From: an uncultured Prevotellaceae bacterium
GTDB lineage: Bacteria > Bacteroidota > Bacteroidia > Bacteroidales > UBA3663
NCBI GenBank assembly: GCA_900319235.1
Contig: ONNR01000011.1
Location: 1-64,000 of the forward strand
Reading direction: 5' to 3'
Length of the DNA stretch: 64,000 nt
Positions 40,194 through 49,854 of this stretch are shown one piece after another. Numbering within the stretch: position 1 is the first letter of the stretch; every line of letters begins with the position of its first letter. The position numbers and the translations under genes were made by a program. Under the pieces are notes generated by a model that made no database searches, was not told where the DNA came from, and was given only the letters and a program-made list of their open reading frames with translations.

Positions 40194-41852
40194 ATGATTC
40201 AACTACGAAAACTAATATCATTGGCTCTTTGCCTAACAGCCAACTTCACATACATGTCCGCGGCCATGCCCTCCACCGAAAAACTGTTGCAGCAACTCGA
40301 TGCAGACGTGGCCAACCGCACAGCGTTTATTCAGAAGCGGGAAAAGGAAATAGACAATCTGAAACTTCTGCTTCCTCGAAGCCCAGTCTCAGCACGTTTC
40401 GAGGTCTGCGACGAGATCTGCCAGCGCTATGTGGGATTCAATGCCGACTCGATGCGACATTATGGTGAACTTTGTCTGCAATATGCCCGTGACCCTCAGT
40501 TTGGTAGCGCCGAGAAGCTACAGCGTGCCAACATACACCATGCTTTCAGCCTGGCTACCAATGGCCTCTATGAACAGGCCAAGGAATTGTTGGTCCCGAT
40601 GGAAGGCAATGTCTTCCTTAGCAACCGGCTGGACTACTTCAAGGCAATGACACTACTACTCGTATGGGAGAGTGACTTCTCTACCTTACCCGATGCTTTC
40701 GAACATATCAAGCCCCAGCTAATGGCTTGCTATGATTCAATCATCAGTTACGAACAGGACCCTCTCTTCCGACTGCATCAACGCGCCATATTGGCAGGTT
40801 TCGACGACCAGGAGAAGGCCAAACAATACGTTCTGCCGGCTCTAGACACCATAAGCCTCGACAATCCCGACCTACGTTTCCTGGCCAACACAGCTGCCAC
40901 CAGCTACGAAGCACAGCAAGAGGCCGACAGCGCTCTCCACTATTATGCGCTGAGTGCCTTGTCGGATTTGCGTCAAGGGGTGCTCGAACATGCTTCGCTT
41001 CCCACACTTGCGCTGCTGCTTTTCGCCCGAGGAGACATCGACCGAGCATACAGTTATATGAAATGCAGTGTAGAGGATGCCGAAGCCTGCGGTGCCCGCC
41101 TGCGTACGGTACAGATTGCCGAAGACGTCCCCATCATCCTCGATGCCTATCAGGCCAAGGTCAGGGCACAAAATTCACGACTTCGGAATGGACTGATTGC
41201 TCTGGCGTTGCTGCTCACCACGGTCACTGTGCTCTTCGGTCTCCTCTTCTACACCCATCGCCGACTGCGCAGAGCACGGCAGCGCGAACTCGCATACCAC
41301 GACGACCTGCGTCGCAGTAAAATGGAGGTCGAACAGGCGCTTCGACAAGTCCGACAAATCAATAGCCAGCTGAAAGAAAGCAACCAGATCAAAGAGACCT
41401 ATGTCACCCAATACATGAAACAATGCTCGGCTGGCATCGCCAAGATCGAGGCCTATCGTCTCTCGCTGCAGAAAACTGCCCTCTCGAGCAACTACGGCAA
41501 GCTACTCGAAACCATCAAGGACACCCGGGTCATCGACAAGGAGCTGGATGAATTCTATCGCAGTTTCGACGAGACCTTCCTGAGCCTCTTCCCTACGTTC
41601 AAGGCCGACTTCAACGCACTGCTTCGACCCGAAGAGCAACTGCCCGAGGGCGATGCAGGTCGCCTCAGCACCGAACTGCGAATTTTCGCGCTCATCCGCC
41701 TGGGCTTTACCGACAGCGAAGAGATAGCCAACTTCCTGCGCTATTCGGTCAAGACCATCTACAACTACCGCACCAAGATGCGCAACAAGGCTTTGGGCGA
41801 CCGCAACCAACTTGAAGACAAGCTGATGAACATCGGCATTATTGGTTCCTGA
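40194..41852 (+). CDS. DUF6377-type membrane-anchored regulator (dextran locus, copy A)
   Basis: 552 residues. Signal peptide (about 1-23), TPR-like periplasmic helices (about 28-320), one membrane helix (NGLIALALLLTTVTVLFGLLFY, about 332-353), a coiled coil (about 360-400), and a C-terminal cytoplasmic domain with the HTH DSEEIANFLRYSVKTIYNYR (about 505-525). It is a homologue of the regulators at 26635 and 41858. It lies right after SusC2/SusD2 and is convergent with copy B (5 bp between the stops), so the two genes share one 3' boundary. It is the obvious candidate to bind the CACTCCC boxes, though copy B cannot be excluded. Confidence 0.82.
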   Translation: MIQLRKLISLALCLTANFTYMSAAMPSTEKLLQQLDADVANRTAFIQKREKEIDNLKLLLPRSPVSARFEVCDEICQRYVGFNADSMRHYGELCLQYARDPQFGSAEKLQRANIHHAFSLATNGLYEQAKELLVPMEGNVFLSNRLDYFKAMTLLLVWESDFSTLPDAFEHIKPQLMACYDSIISYEQDPLFRLHQRAILAGFDDQEKAKQYVLPALDTISLDNPDLRFLANTAATSYEAQQEADSALHYYALSALSDLRQGVLEHASLPTLALLLFARGDIDRAYSYMKCSVEDAEACGARLRTVQIAEDVPIILDAYQAKVRAQNSRLRNGLIALALLLTTVTVLFGLLFYTHRRLRRARQRELAYHDDLRRSKMEVEQALRQVRQINSQLKESNQIKETYVTQYMKQCSAGIAKIEAYRLSLQKTALSSNYGKLLETIKDTRVIDKELDEFYRSFDETFLSLFPTFKADFNALLRPEEQLPEGDAGRLSTELRIFALIRLGFTDSEEIANFLRYSVKTIYNYRTKMRNKALGDRNQLEDKLMNIGIIGS

Positions 41853-41857
41853 TACCG

Positions 41858-43525
41858 TTAGTTCACTGTACAAAGCCGCTGCACGTCGTCGTCGAATGTC
41901 TCGCGACGGCGTGCTTTGCCTTTCATCACCGAGCGGCAGTTATAGATGGTCTGAGGCGAAAGAAACAGAAGACCAGCAATGTCAGCGGTGTTCTTCACCC
42001 CCAGGCGGATCAGGGCAAAGGTACGCAGTTCAGTGGTGAGCGTGCCGGGCGACTTCACCGCAATTTGCCCTTCATCGGAAAGCAGCGCATTGAACTCCTC
42101 CACAAAAGTGGGATAAAGGTCCAGAAACGCCTTGTCGAAACGATGCAGGAAGGTTGAGGCATCCTGTTCCGAGATGCGTGTCGAGGAGATAGTATGCAGC
42201 AGATCCTGTGCCTGATTGGCCTTGATCTTTCGCTTCACCAAGGTCTGGTACATCCCCAGCTTGTCGATGTATTTGGCACAAAGGTCAATGAAGATCGAGG
42301 CCAATCCCTCACGACGTTTGTTGGTGTGGATGAGTTGCTGGTTGAGTTCCTTCAATTGCTGGTTGAGTGCGGCATGCGTCTTGTTGCTGTCGGCCAACTG
42401 CTTGTTCATGTTGATCAGTTTCTGATGGCTGCTGGCCAGTTCCCTACGCCTCGACGCCAGCTTACGGTTCTGCTTGTAAATGTAATAGGCCGTGAGGAGC
42501 AAAGCCAGCACCAACAAGGAAATAAAAACGACAGAATTACGCAATTTCTGATTCTTGGCTACAATAGTGGCCTGATAGGTGTTCATGATTTGTGGAAGTG
42601 TGCGCGAGATTTCGAGGATGCGCAAACGGTTGTTGTAGAACTTGGCATCCTCCATCGACGTATTGATGTAGAGTTCTGCCCGCGTAATCTGTTCTTCGCT
42701 CTCATCGAACAGGCAAACGGCCAGATCCTGCAAGGCGAGGTTTTCCATCGTGCAGTTCTTCAGGTCGCACATCGCCGCCTTGATCACATATTCTATATAT
42801 TTATCCTGTTCTCCAGCCACCCTATAATTGCCCGCCAATGCAAATGAGGCCATTGAGTATGCCCTGGAATGTTGGTCGATGCGCTTCACTGCCTGCTGGT
42901 AATGGAAGCGGGCCAGTTTGTCGTCGTGGTCCAGATAGACGTTCTTCTCACCCTGATAGTAATCGTAAAGGGGATTGTCGGTCCCGACATATCCGATAGC
43001 CTGGCGCAGGCAACTGTCCGCCTTGGAGCGATAAAGCGGGGCATAGTTGGCATCGTGGCAATAGTCCGACCAATAGGAATAAATGACATTATAGGCTATG
43101 AGTTGCTTGAAGCGCAATAGAGAGTCCGTGGGCTGTTCTCTGAGCGCATTCAAGCATTCCAATGCTTCGGAATAAAGTCCACCAATAGCAAGAATCTCCG
43201 AACGATGGATGGTGAAGAGGGTAGTAAAATAACTGTTGCACTGTTGGAGGGCCATAGCAAGTCCCTGGTCGGCATACAGCATGGCCGAATCGAACTGGAA
43301 CACATGGTATTCGTCATACAGGTCATCGATGATGGAAAGTGTTCTTTCTCCAATGACACCTTCGTTGAGCTTCCTTTTCAGGGAAGCAATCCGTTCACTC
43401 TTAGCTTGTATATACTGTGAGCGCTGTGCAATAGCAGCATCCAGACTATCCATCAGCTGAAGATTGTCAGCTCTCATCGGGAGTGACAGCACGAGAAACA
43501 ACAATAGAAGAAATGACTTTTGCAT
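41858..43525 (-). CDS. DUF6377-type membrane-anchored regulator (dextran locus, copy B)
   Basis: 555 residues. Signal peptide (about 1-19), TPR-like periplasmic part (about 20-325), membrane helix (VVFISLLVLALLLTAYYIY, about 331-349), a coiled coil rich in Asn/Gln/Leu (about 355-400), and the cytoplasmic C-terminal domain with HTH TADIAGLLFLSPQTIYNCRS (about 512-531). It is divergent from SusC3, whose upstream region carries TTTTACTAT boxes, so regulation of that unit is the simplest inference. The promoter is at 43561-43591. Confidence 0.82.
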   Translation of the reverse strand: MQKSFLLLLFLVLSLPMRADNLQLMDSLDAAIAQRSQYIQAKSERIASLKRKLNEGVIGERTLSIIDDLYDEYHVFQFDSAMLYADQGLAMALQQCNSYFTTLFTIHRSEILAIGGLYSEALECLNALREQPTDSLLRFKQLIAYNVIYSYWSDYCHDANYAPLYRSKADSCLRQAIGYVGTDNPLYDYYQGEKNVYLDHDDKLARFHYQQAVKRIDQHSRAYSMASFALAGNYRVAGEQDKYIEYVIKAAMCDLKNCTMENLALQDLAVCLFDESEEQITRAELYINTSMEDAKFYNNRLRILEISRTLPQIMNTYQATIVAKNQKLRNSVVFISLLVLALLLTAYYIYKQNRKLASRRRELASSHQKLINMNKQLADSNKTHAALNQQLKELNQQLIHTNKRREGLASIFIDLCAKYIDKLGMYQTLVKRKIKANQAQDLLHTISSTRISEQDASTFLHRFDKAFLDLYPTFVEEFNALLSDEGQIAVKSPGTLTTELRTFALIRLGVKNTADIAGLLFLSPQTIYNCRSVMKGKARRRETFDDDVQRLCTVN

Positions 43526-43560
43526 AGTAATAGAGTCGATTCAGAGGGTTTCGATGGGGC

Positions 43561-43591
43561 AAAGATAAAAGGAATCATTTATATTTCCAAC
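43561..43591 (-). promoter_or_regulatory. Promoter of regulator copy B
   Basis: Minus strand: TTG (43589-43591), 20-bp spacer, TATCTTTG (43561-43568); leader about 30 nt. Confidence 0.7.
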
Positions 43592-43632
43592 TATTTTTGG
43601 AAAAAAATCCTCTTTTTTGCAAAATTGGCCAA

Positions 43633-43762
43633 TTTTACTATGGGTTTTTTGTCTTTTATAATAAATTATTGATTTACAATCAAATATTTCTACATAATTC
43701 TCCCATAGTTTTACTATACCCTTACTAAGGTGTACAACTTATTAATATTTGTCGTTACTTTG
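43633..43762 (+). promoter_or_regulatory. SusC3 promoter region with TTTTACTAT boxes
   Basis: -7-like TTACTTTG (43755-43762, a one-base departure from TAnnTTTG) without a clear -33 TTG, which suggests activator dependence. Direct half-sites TTACTAT (43711-43717) and TTACTAA (43722-43728) are 11 bp apart, and a distal TTTTACTATGGG lies at 43633-43644. ACTATGGG (43637-43644) and CCCATAGT (43702-43709) also form an inverted pair. The layout resembles the boxes of the other two loci. Confidence 0.5.
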
Positions 43763-43802
43763 CAGCAGAATTTCAAACACAAACCAAATTAAAACGAGCA
43801 GT

Positions 43803-46802
43803 ATGGAACAAACCAAACAACCTCTCAAAATGCGCTTCGTGCTCAGTCTCCTTGCGATTCTGATGCCACTTGGCCTCCTTGCGCAAAATATTAATGTGCA
43901 TGGTGTAGTAAAGGACCAGACAGGAGAAACCGTCATTGGTGCCACAGTGATCGAAAAGGGAACCAACAACGGAACTGTGACCGACTTTGACGGTAACTTC
44001 TCCCTTTCTGTCCCAGCAAATGCAACACTTTCCATTTCATTCATCGGCTTTGCGACCCAAGAAATCCCTGTTGCAGGCAAGACCGACTTCTCAATCGTCC
44101 TGCAGGATGACAATCAGATACTCAGCGAAGTTGTGGTCGTGGGTTACGGCACCATGCGCAAGAGCGACCTGACAGGAGCCGTTGGTTCATTAGGTACCAA
44201 GGATATGGAGAACACCCCTGTAGCCAACATCGGACAGGCAATCCAAGGCAAGATTGCTGGCCTGCAAGTCATCGATGCCGGCAAGCCTGGTGACAACGTA
44301 TCGATCAAGATACGTGGCCTTGGCTCTATCAACAACTGCGACCCCCTTGTAGTTATCGATGGTGTGCCCACCGACCTTGGCCTGTCAAGCATCAATATGG
44401 CCGACGTGGAGCGCATGGACGTGCTGAAAGATGCTTCGGCCACTGCCATCTATGGTTCACGAGGTGCCAACGGCGTGGTGATGATCACCACCAAGAAGGG
44501 TAAGGAAGGCAAGGGCAAACTCTCGCTTTCGGCCAACTATGCCATCCAGAACGCCACCAAGACACCCGAACTGCTCAATGCAAGCCAGTATGCTGCACTC
44601 AGTAACGACATGATGGCAGGTGCAGGGTACGAAATGAATCCCACGTGGTCGAACCCCACAGCATTAGGCAAAGGCACAAACTGGCTTGACGAACTCCTCC
44701 GCACAGGATATATGCAGAACTACACCGTCAGCTATTCGGGCGGCAGCGAGAACTCGCACTACTACGTCTCGGCTGGCCTTCTTGACCAAACGGGCATCGT
44801 GAAGAGTGTCGAATACCGCCGCTTCACCTTCCAGGCCAACAGCGATGCCAAGGTGCTCGACTGGTTAAAGTTCTCGAACAACATCACTGTCAGCGCCGAC
44901 CGCAAGAAACAGGGAGCCTACGATCTGGGCAACACCTACAAGGCCTTGCCTATCTATGATATCAAGGACGAAAGCGGCGAATGGACAGGCCCTGAAGGCA
45001 ATTCCCTCTGGTACGGCAGCACACGCAACCCCATCGGCCCCACGCAGACCGACCGACAAAAGACCAACGGCTACAATCTCCTGGGCAACCTGACAGCAGA
45101 GATTACGCTCTCCAGTTGGCTTAAGTTCAAGAGCACCATCGGTGCAGACGCCAAGTTCTGGTTTGCCGACAACTTCACCCCGAAATATGCATGGAAGCCC
45201 ATTGCCACTGAGGAGAGTTCTCGCAACAAGAGCGACAACAAGTCGTTCACCTATCTTTGGGACAACTATTTCCTTTTCGACTATACATTTGCAAAAAAAC
45301 ACCACGTAGGCCTTATGGCCGGTACCTCTGCACAATGGAACAAGTTTGACTACCTCAATGCCCAGAAGAACATCTTCGCCTTCGAAAACGTCCATGAGAT
45401 GGACAACGGACAGGAGATGTATGCCATCGGAGGCAACGAGACCGAATGGGCTCTCTTCTCCTACATGGCACGTGCCACCTACGACTACAACAACCGTTAC
45501 CTGCTCACCGCTACCCTACGTCGTGACGGTAGCAGTCGCTTCGGACGCAACAATCGATGGGGTATGTTCCCCTCCGTCTCGGTGGCATGGCGCATCAGCG
45601 AAGAGTCGTGGTTCAAGAAGACAGATGCTCTCAGCGACCTCAAGATCCGTATGGGCTATGGCGTGACCGGTAGTCAGGCCAGCGTAAGCAACTACGGCTA
45701 CCTTGCCTCCTACAACACCAGTGTTTATCCCTTCGGACATGCCGGCACCGAACAATCGGCCCTCGTCTCTTCGACCCTTGCCAATCCCAACATCCACTGG
45801 GAAGAAGTGGCTCAGGCCAACGTCGGCTTTGACGCCGTACTCTTCGCTTCGCGCGCCAATCTCTCGGTCGATGCCTACGTGAAGAACACCAACGACATGC
45901 TCGTCAAGGCCAGCATCCCCATCACCTCGGGCTTCGAAGACACCAGCACCACCTATACCAATGCCGGCAAGGTGCGCAACATGGGCGTCGAAGTAACTCT
46001 CCACACCGTCAACCTCAAGGGCGAACTGGGATGGGAAAGCGACTTCTCCTATACCTATAATAAAAATAAGATCAAGGACCTCAACAGCGACGTGCCCTAT
46101 TACATCAACCAGATTAACAACTCGTACGTGACGATGCTGCAGAAGGACTACCCCATCAACGTCTTCTATGGCTATGTGACCGACGGCATCTTCCAGAACT
46201 ACAGCGAAGTCGAATCGCACGCCATACAGCCGGGCGCCGAACCAGGCGATATCCGCTTCCGTGACCTCAACAACGACGGCGTAATCAATGACGATGACCG
46301 CACAGTCATCGGCAATCCCAACCCCACGCATCTCTTCTCGATGGGCAACAACCTCAGTTACAAAGGCTTCGAACTCGGCATCTACCTCCAAGGTGTAGCA
46401 GGTGGAAAGATCTTCAATGCCAACAACATCGACCTCACCGGTATGGCTGCTGCCTACAACCAAACCACTGACGTCCTCAATCGCTGGAGAGGCGAAGGAA
46501 CAAGCACATCGATGCCAAGAGCCGTCTTCGGCGACCCCAACCAGAACAACCGCATCAGCGATCGCTATGTCGAAAATGGTTCCTACCTCCGTCTGAAGAC
46601 CATCTCGTTGGCCTACAGCTTCCCCAAGAACTGGCTGAAGGTCCTGACCATCGACAGCGCACGCCTTACCCTCTCGTGTGAGAACGTGGCTACCATCACC
46701 GGATACTCTGGTTTTGACCCCGAGGTTGGCATCAACGGCATCGACCTCTCTACCTATCCCATCTCACGCACATTCAACATCGGCTTAAACTTCAACTTCT
46801 AA
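43803..46802 (+). CDS. SusC-like TonB-dependent transporter, second pair of the dextran locus
   Basis: 999 residues from the ATG at 43803; the earlier in-frame ATG at 43749 lies upstream of the presumed transcription start. Signal peptide within about 1-28 (RFVLSLLAILMPLGLLAQ), carboxypeptidase-like domain, TonB-box region SEVVVVGYGTMRK, plug with KIRGLGSINNCDPLVVIDGVP and YGSRGANGVVMITTKKG, and a barrel ending in NIGLNFNF. SusD3 follows 13 bp later, then SusE/F and GH66, so this transporter is the one most directly tied to dextranase products. Confidence 0.95.
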   Translation: MEQTKQPLKMRFVLSLLAILMPLGLLAQNINVHGVVKDQTGETVIGATVIEKGTNNGTVTDFDGNFSLSVPANATLSISFIGFATQEIPVAGKTDFSIVLQDDNQILSEVVVVGYGTMRKSDLTGAVGSLGTKDMENTPVANIGQAIQGKIAGLQVIDAGKPGDNVSIKIRGLGSINNCDPLVVIDGVPTDLGLSSINMADVERMDVLKDASATAIYGSRGANGVVMITTKKGKEGKGKLSLSANYAIQNATKTPELLNASQYAALSNDMMAGAGYEMNPTWSNPTALGKGTNWLDELLRTGYMQNYTVSYSGGSENSHYYVSAGLLDQTGIVKSVEYRRFTFQANSDAKVLDWLKFSNNITVSADRKKQGAYDLGNTYKALPIYDIKDESGEWTGPEGNSLWYGSTRNPIGPTQTDRQKTNGYNLLGNLTAEITLSSWLKFKSTIGADAKFWFADNFTPKYAWKPIATEESSRNKSDNKSFTYLWDNYFLFDYTFAKKHHVGLMAGTSAQWNKFDYLNAQKNIFAFENVHEMDNGQEMYAIGGNETEWALFSYMARATYDYNNRYLLTATLRRDGSSRFGRNNRWGMFPSVSVAWRISEESWFKKTDALSDLKIRMGYGVTGSQASVSNYGYLASYNTSVYPFGHAGTEQSALVSSTLANPNIHWEEVAQANVGFDAVLFASRANLSVDAYVKNTNDMLVKASIPITSGFEDTSTTYTNAGKVRNMGVEVTLHTVNLKGELGWESDFSYTYNKNKIKDLNSDVPYYINQINNSYVTMLQKDYPINVFYGYVTDGIFQNYSEVESHAIQPGAEPGDIRFRDLNNDGVINDDDRTVIGNPNPTHLFSMGNNLSYKGFELGIYLQGVAGGKIFNANNIDLTGMAAAYNQTTDVLNRWRGEGTSTSMPRAVFGDPNQNNRISDRYVENGSYLRLKTISLAYSFPKNWLKVLTIDSARLTLSCENVATITGYSGFDPEVGINGIDLSTYPISRTFNIGLNFNF

Positions 46803-46815
46803 AACGACGACAGAT

Positions 46816-48303
46816 ATGAAAAAGATATATATGATGGCCTTGGCAGCATTGCTGTTCTCTTCCTGCGGCGAAGACTTTCTGGACAAGGAACCCAAGAATA
46901 CGGTTGACCCCGAAACCAACGTCACCGACGACGTGGCTGTAGCACTGGCCAATGCCTGCTACCGCACCCTCCAGTCGTCCAATATGTATAACCAGCGTAT
47001 CTGGACTCTTGACATAGTAGCCGGCAACAGCATCGTAGGCGCAGGCGGTGGCACCGACGGCCTTGAGACCGTACAAGCAGCCAACTTCATCACACAGAGC
47101 GACAACGGCATGGCCCTCTACATGTGGCGCTCTCCCTGGGTGGGCATCGGACAATGCAACATCCTGATCCATGCCCTCGAAGGACAGGAACTCGAGCCTG
47201 GTGGCCTCAAGGAACGCTCGTTGGCCGAAGCCTACTTCCTTCGCGCTCATTACTATTTTGTCCTCGTGCGTCTTTACGGCGGCCTGCCTTTGCGTACCGA
47301 GCCCTACAATCCGGGCGAATCGACCGACATCGCACGCTCCTCAATCGAAGAGACCTACGCTCAGATCATTGCCGACTGCCAGCGTGCCATCGACCTACTG
47401 CCCGCCAAGTCGCAGTACAACAGCGACAACGTAGGCCGCGCCAGCCGCGATGCCGCCCTCACCATGATGGCCGACATTCTGCTCACCCTCGCCCCACAGA
47501 ACCAGAGTTACTACAGCCAGGTGGCCAGCCTCTGCGACCAGGTGACAGCCCTTGGCTACGACCTCAGCCAGTGTGCCTATGAAGATAACTTCGACGCAAC
47601 CATCAACAATGGTCCTGAAAGCATCTTCGAAGTGCAGTTCTCGGGCAACACCGAATACGACTTCTGGGGCAACAACCCGCAGTCGAGCTGGCTCAGTACC
47701 TTCATGGGGCCGCGCAACGCCGACTTCGTGGCAGGCGGCTACGGCTGGAACCAACCCACGCAAGAGTTCGTGGATCAGTATGAACCAGGCGACCTGCGCA
47801 AAGACATGACCATCCTCTACGAAGGCTGTCCCGACTTCGACGGAAAAGCCTACCGCAGCAGCTACAGCAACACAGGCTACAACGTCCGCAAGTTCCTCGT
47901 CACCAAGTCCATCTCGCCCGAATACAACACCAATCCGCAGAACTTCGTGGTCTATCGCTACGCCGACGTGCTGCTCATGAAGGCTGAAGCCCTCAACGAA
48001 CAGGGACAGACAGCACAGGCTGCCGATGTACTCAACATCGTGCGTCAGCGTGCCGGTCTTGCCAACGTGGCCAACCTTACACAAGAGGCGATGCGCGAGA
48101 AGATCATCCACGAACGTCGCATCGAATTGGCTTTCGAAGGACACCGCTGGTTCGACATGATCCGCGTGCAAGGCGGCGACTACGCCGTCAGCTATCTCCA
48201 TTCCATCGGCAAGACCCAGGCTACCCGCGAACGTCTGCTTTTCCCAATTCCACAGACCGAAATGGATGCCAACAGCCTGATGACACAGAACCCGGGTTAC
48301 TAA
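46816..48303 (+). CDS. SusD-like glycan-binding lipoprotein, second pair of the dextran locus
   Basis: 495 residues; lipoprotein signal to Cys17 (LLFSSC). RagB/SusD fold: SLAEAYFLRAHYYFVLVRLYGGLPLRTEP in the N-terminal TPR region, and VYRYADVLLMKAEALNEQGQTAQAADVLNIVRQRAG plus IIHERRIELAFEGHRWFDMIR in the C-terminal part. It is somewhat shorter than SusD2, and pairs with SusC3. Confidence 0.94.
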   Translation: MKKIYMMALAALLFSSCGEDFLDKEPKNTVDPETNVTDDVAVALANACYRTLQSSNMYNQRIWTLDIVAGNSIVGAGGGTDGLETVQAANFITQSDNGMALYMWRSPWVGIGQCNILIHALEGQELEPGGLKERSLAEAYFLRAHYYFVLVRLYGGLPLRTEPYNPGESTDIARSSIEETYAQIIADCQRAIDLLPAKSQYNSDNVGRASRDAALTMMADILLTLAPQNQSYYSQVASLCDQVTALGYDLSQCAYEDNFDATINNGPESIFEVQFSGNTEYDFWGNNPQSSWLSTFMGPRNADFVAGGYGWNQPTQEFVDQYEPGDLRKDMTILYEGCPDFDGKAYRSSYSNTGYNVRKFLVTKSISPEYNTNPQNFVVYRYADVLLMKAEALNEQGQTAQAADVLNIVRQRAGLANVANLTQEAMREKIIHERRIELAFEGHRWFDMIRVQGGDYAVSYLHSIGKTQATRERLLFPIPQTEMDANSLMTQNPGY

Positions 48304-48323
48304 TCTCAAAAACACTCACCACG

Positions 48324-49823
48324 ATGAAAAAGTCTTTCAATCATATCCCAGCAATCATTCTCTGCGGTCTTGCCCTTACCGCATGTACCGACAATGACTA
48401 TATGGAGCTCGACAAGGGTCACGACACACTGGCCCTCTCGGCCTTCCAGTCGGCCGAAATGCTCGATGAAGCTCTCCATGCGAGCGAGGCTATATCCCTC
48501 AGCTGGACCACAGGCACCAACTACGGTACCGGTAACCGTATCAGTTATACCCTCGAGATTGCACCCGCAGGATCGGGCTTTGCCGATGCCTATACGGCCG
48601 TCGACCAGCAAACGCAGACCTATTCCTGGTCGGTCAGCCAAGAGAACCTCAACGCCTTATTGCTCGACAAGTTCAGCGGAGCAGCAGGTCAAAGCCAGCA
48701 ACTCGATGCCCGTGTCACCGCCCACGTAACTGGCCAAAGTGAAGTTCAGACAGCCACACTTACGTTTGCTGCTACACCCTATACACCCGTCACCTCTACA
48801 CTCTACCTCGTGGGTGATGCCACGCCCAATGGTTGGGACAACTGGCATGCCACTGAGATGAAACGCATTGACAACGGACAGTTCACCTGGGAAGGTAATC
48901 TCCGACCAGGCTCGTTCAAGTTCCTCACCACCCTCGGCGAATGGATTCCTTCGTACAACCGCGACAGCGACGGACGCCTCGTGCTGCGCAACAGTTTCGA
49001 CGAACCCGACGAGCAGTGGCAGATCACCGAAGAGCATTACTATCAGGTCAATGTCAATCTGCTCACCCGTGAAATGACTTACGTTCAGACCGATGGCGAG
49101 GCACCACGCTTCGAAAACCTCTATTTCGTCGGACAGCCCACAGGATGGGGCTTCGTCAAGATGCAGCGCGACCCACTCGACCCATTCCTCTTCCGCTACG
49201 GCCGCTTCTTCGAATCGGGCAATGGCGGCGAGTTCAAGTTCGGCACTTCAGAAGGAGCTTGGGAGAACATGCTCAAGGCCACACAAGCCAATGCTCCTTA
49301 TACAGACACCTCAATGGAGTTTGTTGCAGGTTATGATCCCGATAACAAGTGGTTCCTGCAGGAGAGCGAGACCAACCGTGCCTACAAAATCTGCGTCGAT
49401 ATCCGTTCGGACCGCGAGCGAATGATGATGCGCGAATTCTCACCCTACGAGATGATCTATCTGGTGGGCGATGCCGCACCCTGCGGCTGGGATCTCGGCA
49501 ATGCCACGGCCATGACGGCCACCGAAAGCCCCTACATCTTCACCTGGACAGGTAACCTGAATACAGGCGAACTGAAGTTCTCGTGCGACAAGCAGTCCGA
49601 CTGGAACGGCGCTTGGTTGATGAATGCTTATGGCAATGGCGTTGAACCGACAGGCAACACCGAACAGGCACTCTTCATCGACAAGAGCGACGACTACTTG
49701 AAGGACCAGTACCTCGACGTGAACATTGGCGACGTTGACAACAAGTGGCGCATCATGTCGGCAGGCACTTACACCATCACCATTAATCAACTCGACGAAA
49801 CCGTCTCCATCGTGAAACAATAA
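48324..49823 (+). CDS. SusE/SusF-like surface glycan-binding lipoprotein
   Basis: 499 residues with a lipoprotein signal to Cys21 (LALTAC). An N-terminal SusE-type beta domain (about 30-150) is followed by three repeats of a carbohydrate-binding module, each beginning like LYLVGDATPNGWDNWHAT, LYFVGQPTGWGFVKM and IYLVGDAAPCGWDLGNAT. In the starch system SusE and SusF bind alpha-glucan at the cell surface; here an alpha-1,6-glucan is expected from GH66 next door. It begins 21 bp after SusD3. Confidence 0.88.
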   Translation: MKKSFNHIPAIILCGLALTACTDNDYMELDKGHDTLALSAFQSAEMLDEALHASEAISLSWTTGTNYGTGNRISYTLEIAPAGSGFADAYTAVDQQTQTYSWSVSQENLNALLLDKFSGAAGQSQQLDARVTAHVTGQSEVQTATLTFAATPYTPVTSTLYLVGDATPNGWDNWHATEMKRIDNGQFTWEGNLRPGSFKFLTTLGEWIPSYNRDSDGRLVLRNSFDEPDEQWQITEEHYYQVNVNLLTREMTYVQTDGEAPRFENLYFVGQPTGWGFVKMQRDPLDPFLFRYGRFFESGNGGEFKFGTSEGAWENMLKATQANAPYTDTSMEFVAGYDPDNKWFLQESETNRAYKICVDIRSDRERMMMREFSPYEMIYLVGDAAPCGWDLGNATAMTATESPYIFTWTGNLNTGELKFSCDKQSDWNGAWLMNAYGNGVEPTGNTEQALFIDKSDDYLKDQYLDVNIGDVDNKWRIMSAGTYTITINQLDETVSIVKQ

Positions 49824-49854
49824 CCCATATTAACTCTCATCACACCATCATAAA

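Noticed and set aside
43749..43802. Earlier ATG for SusC3
   Set aside because: It lies before the -7 element, outside the expected transcript.
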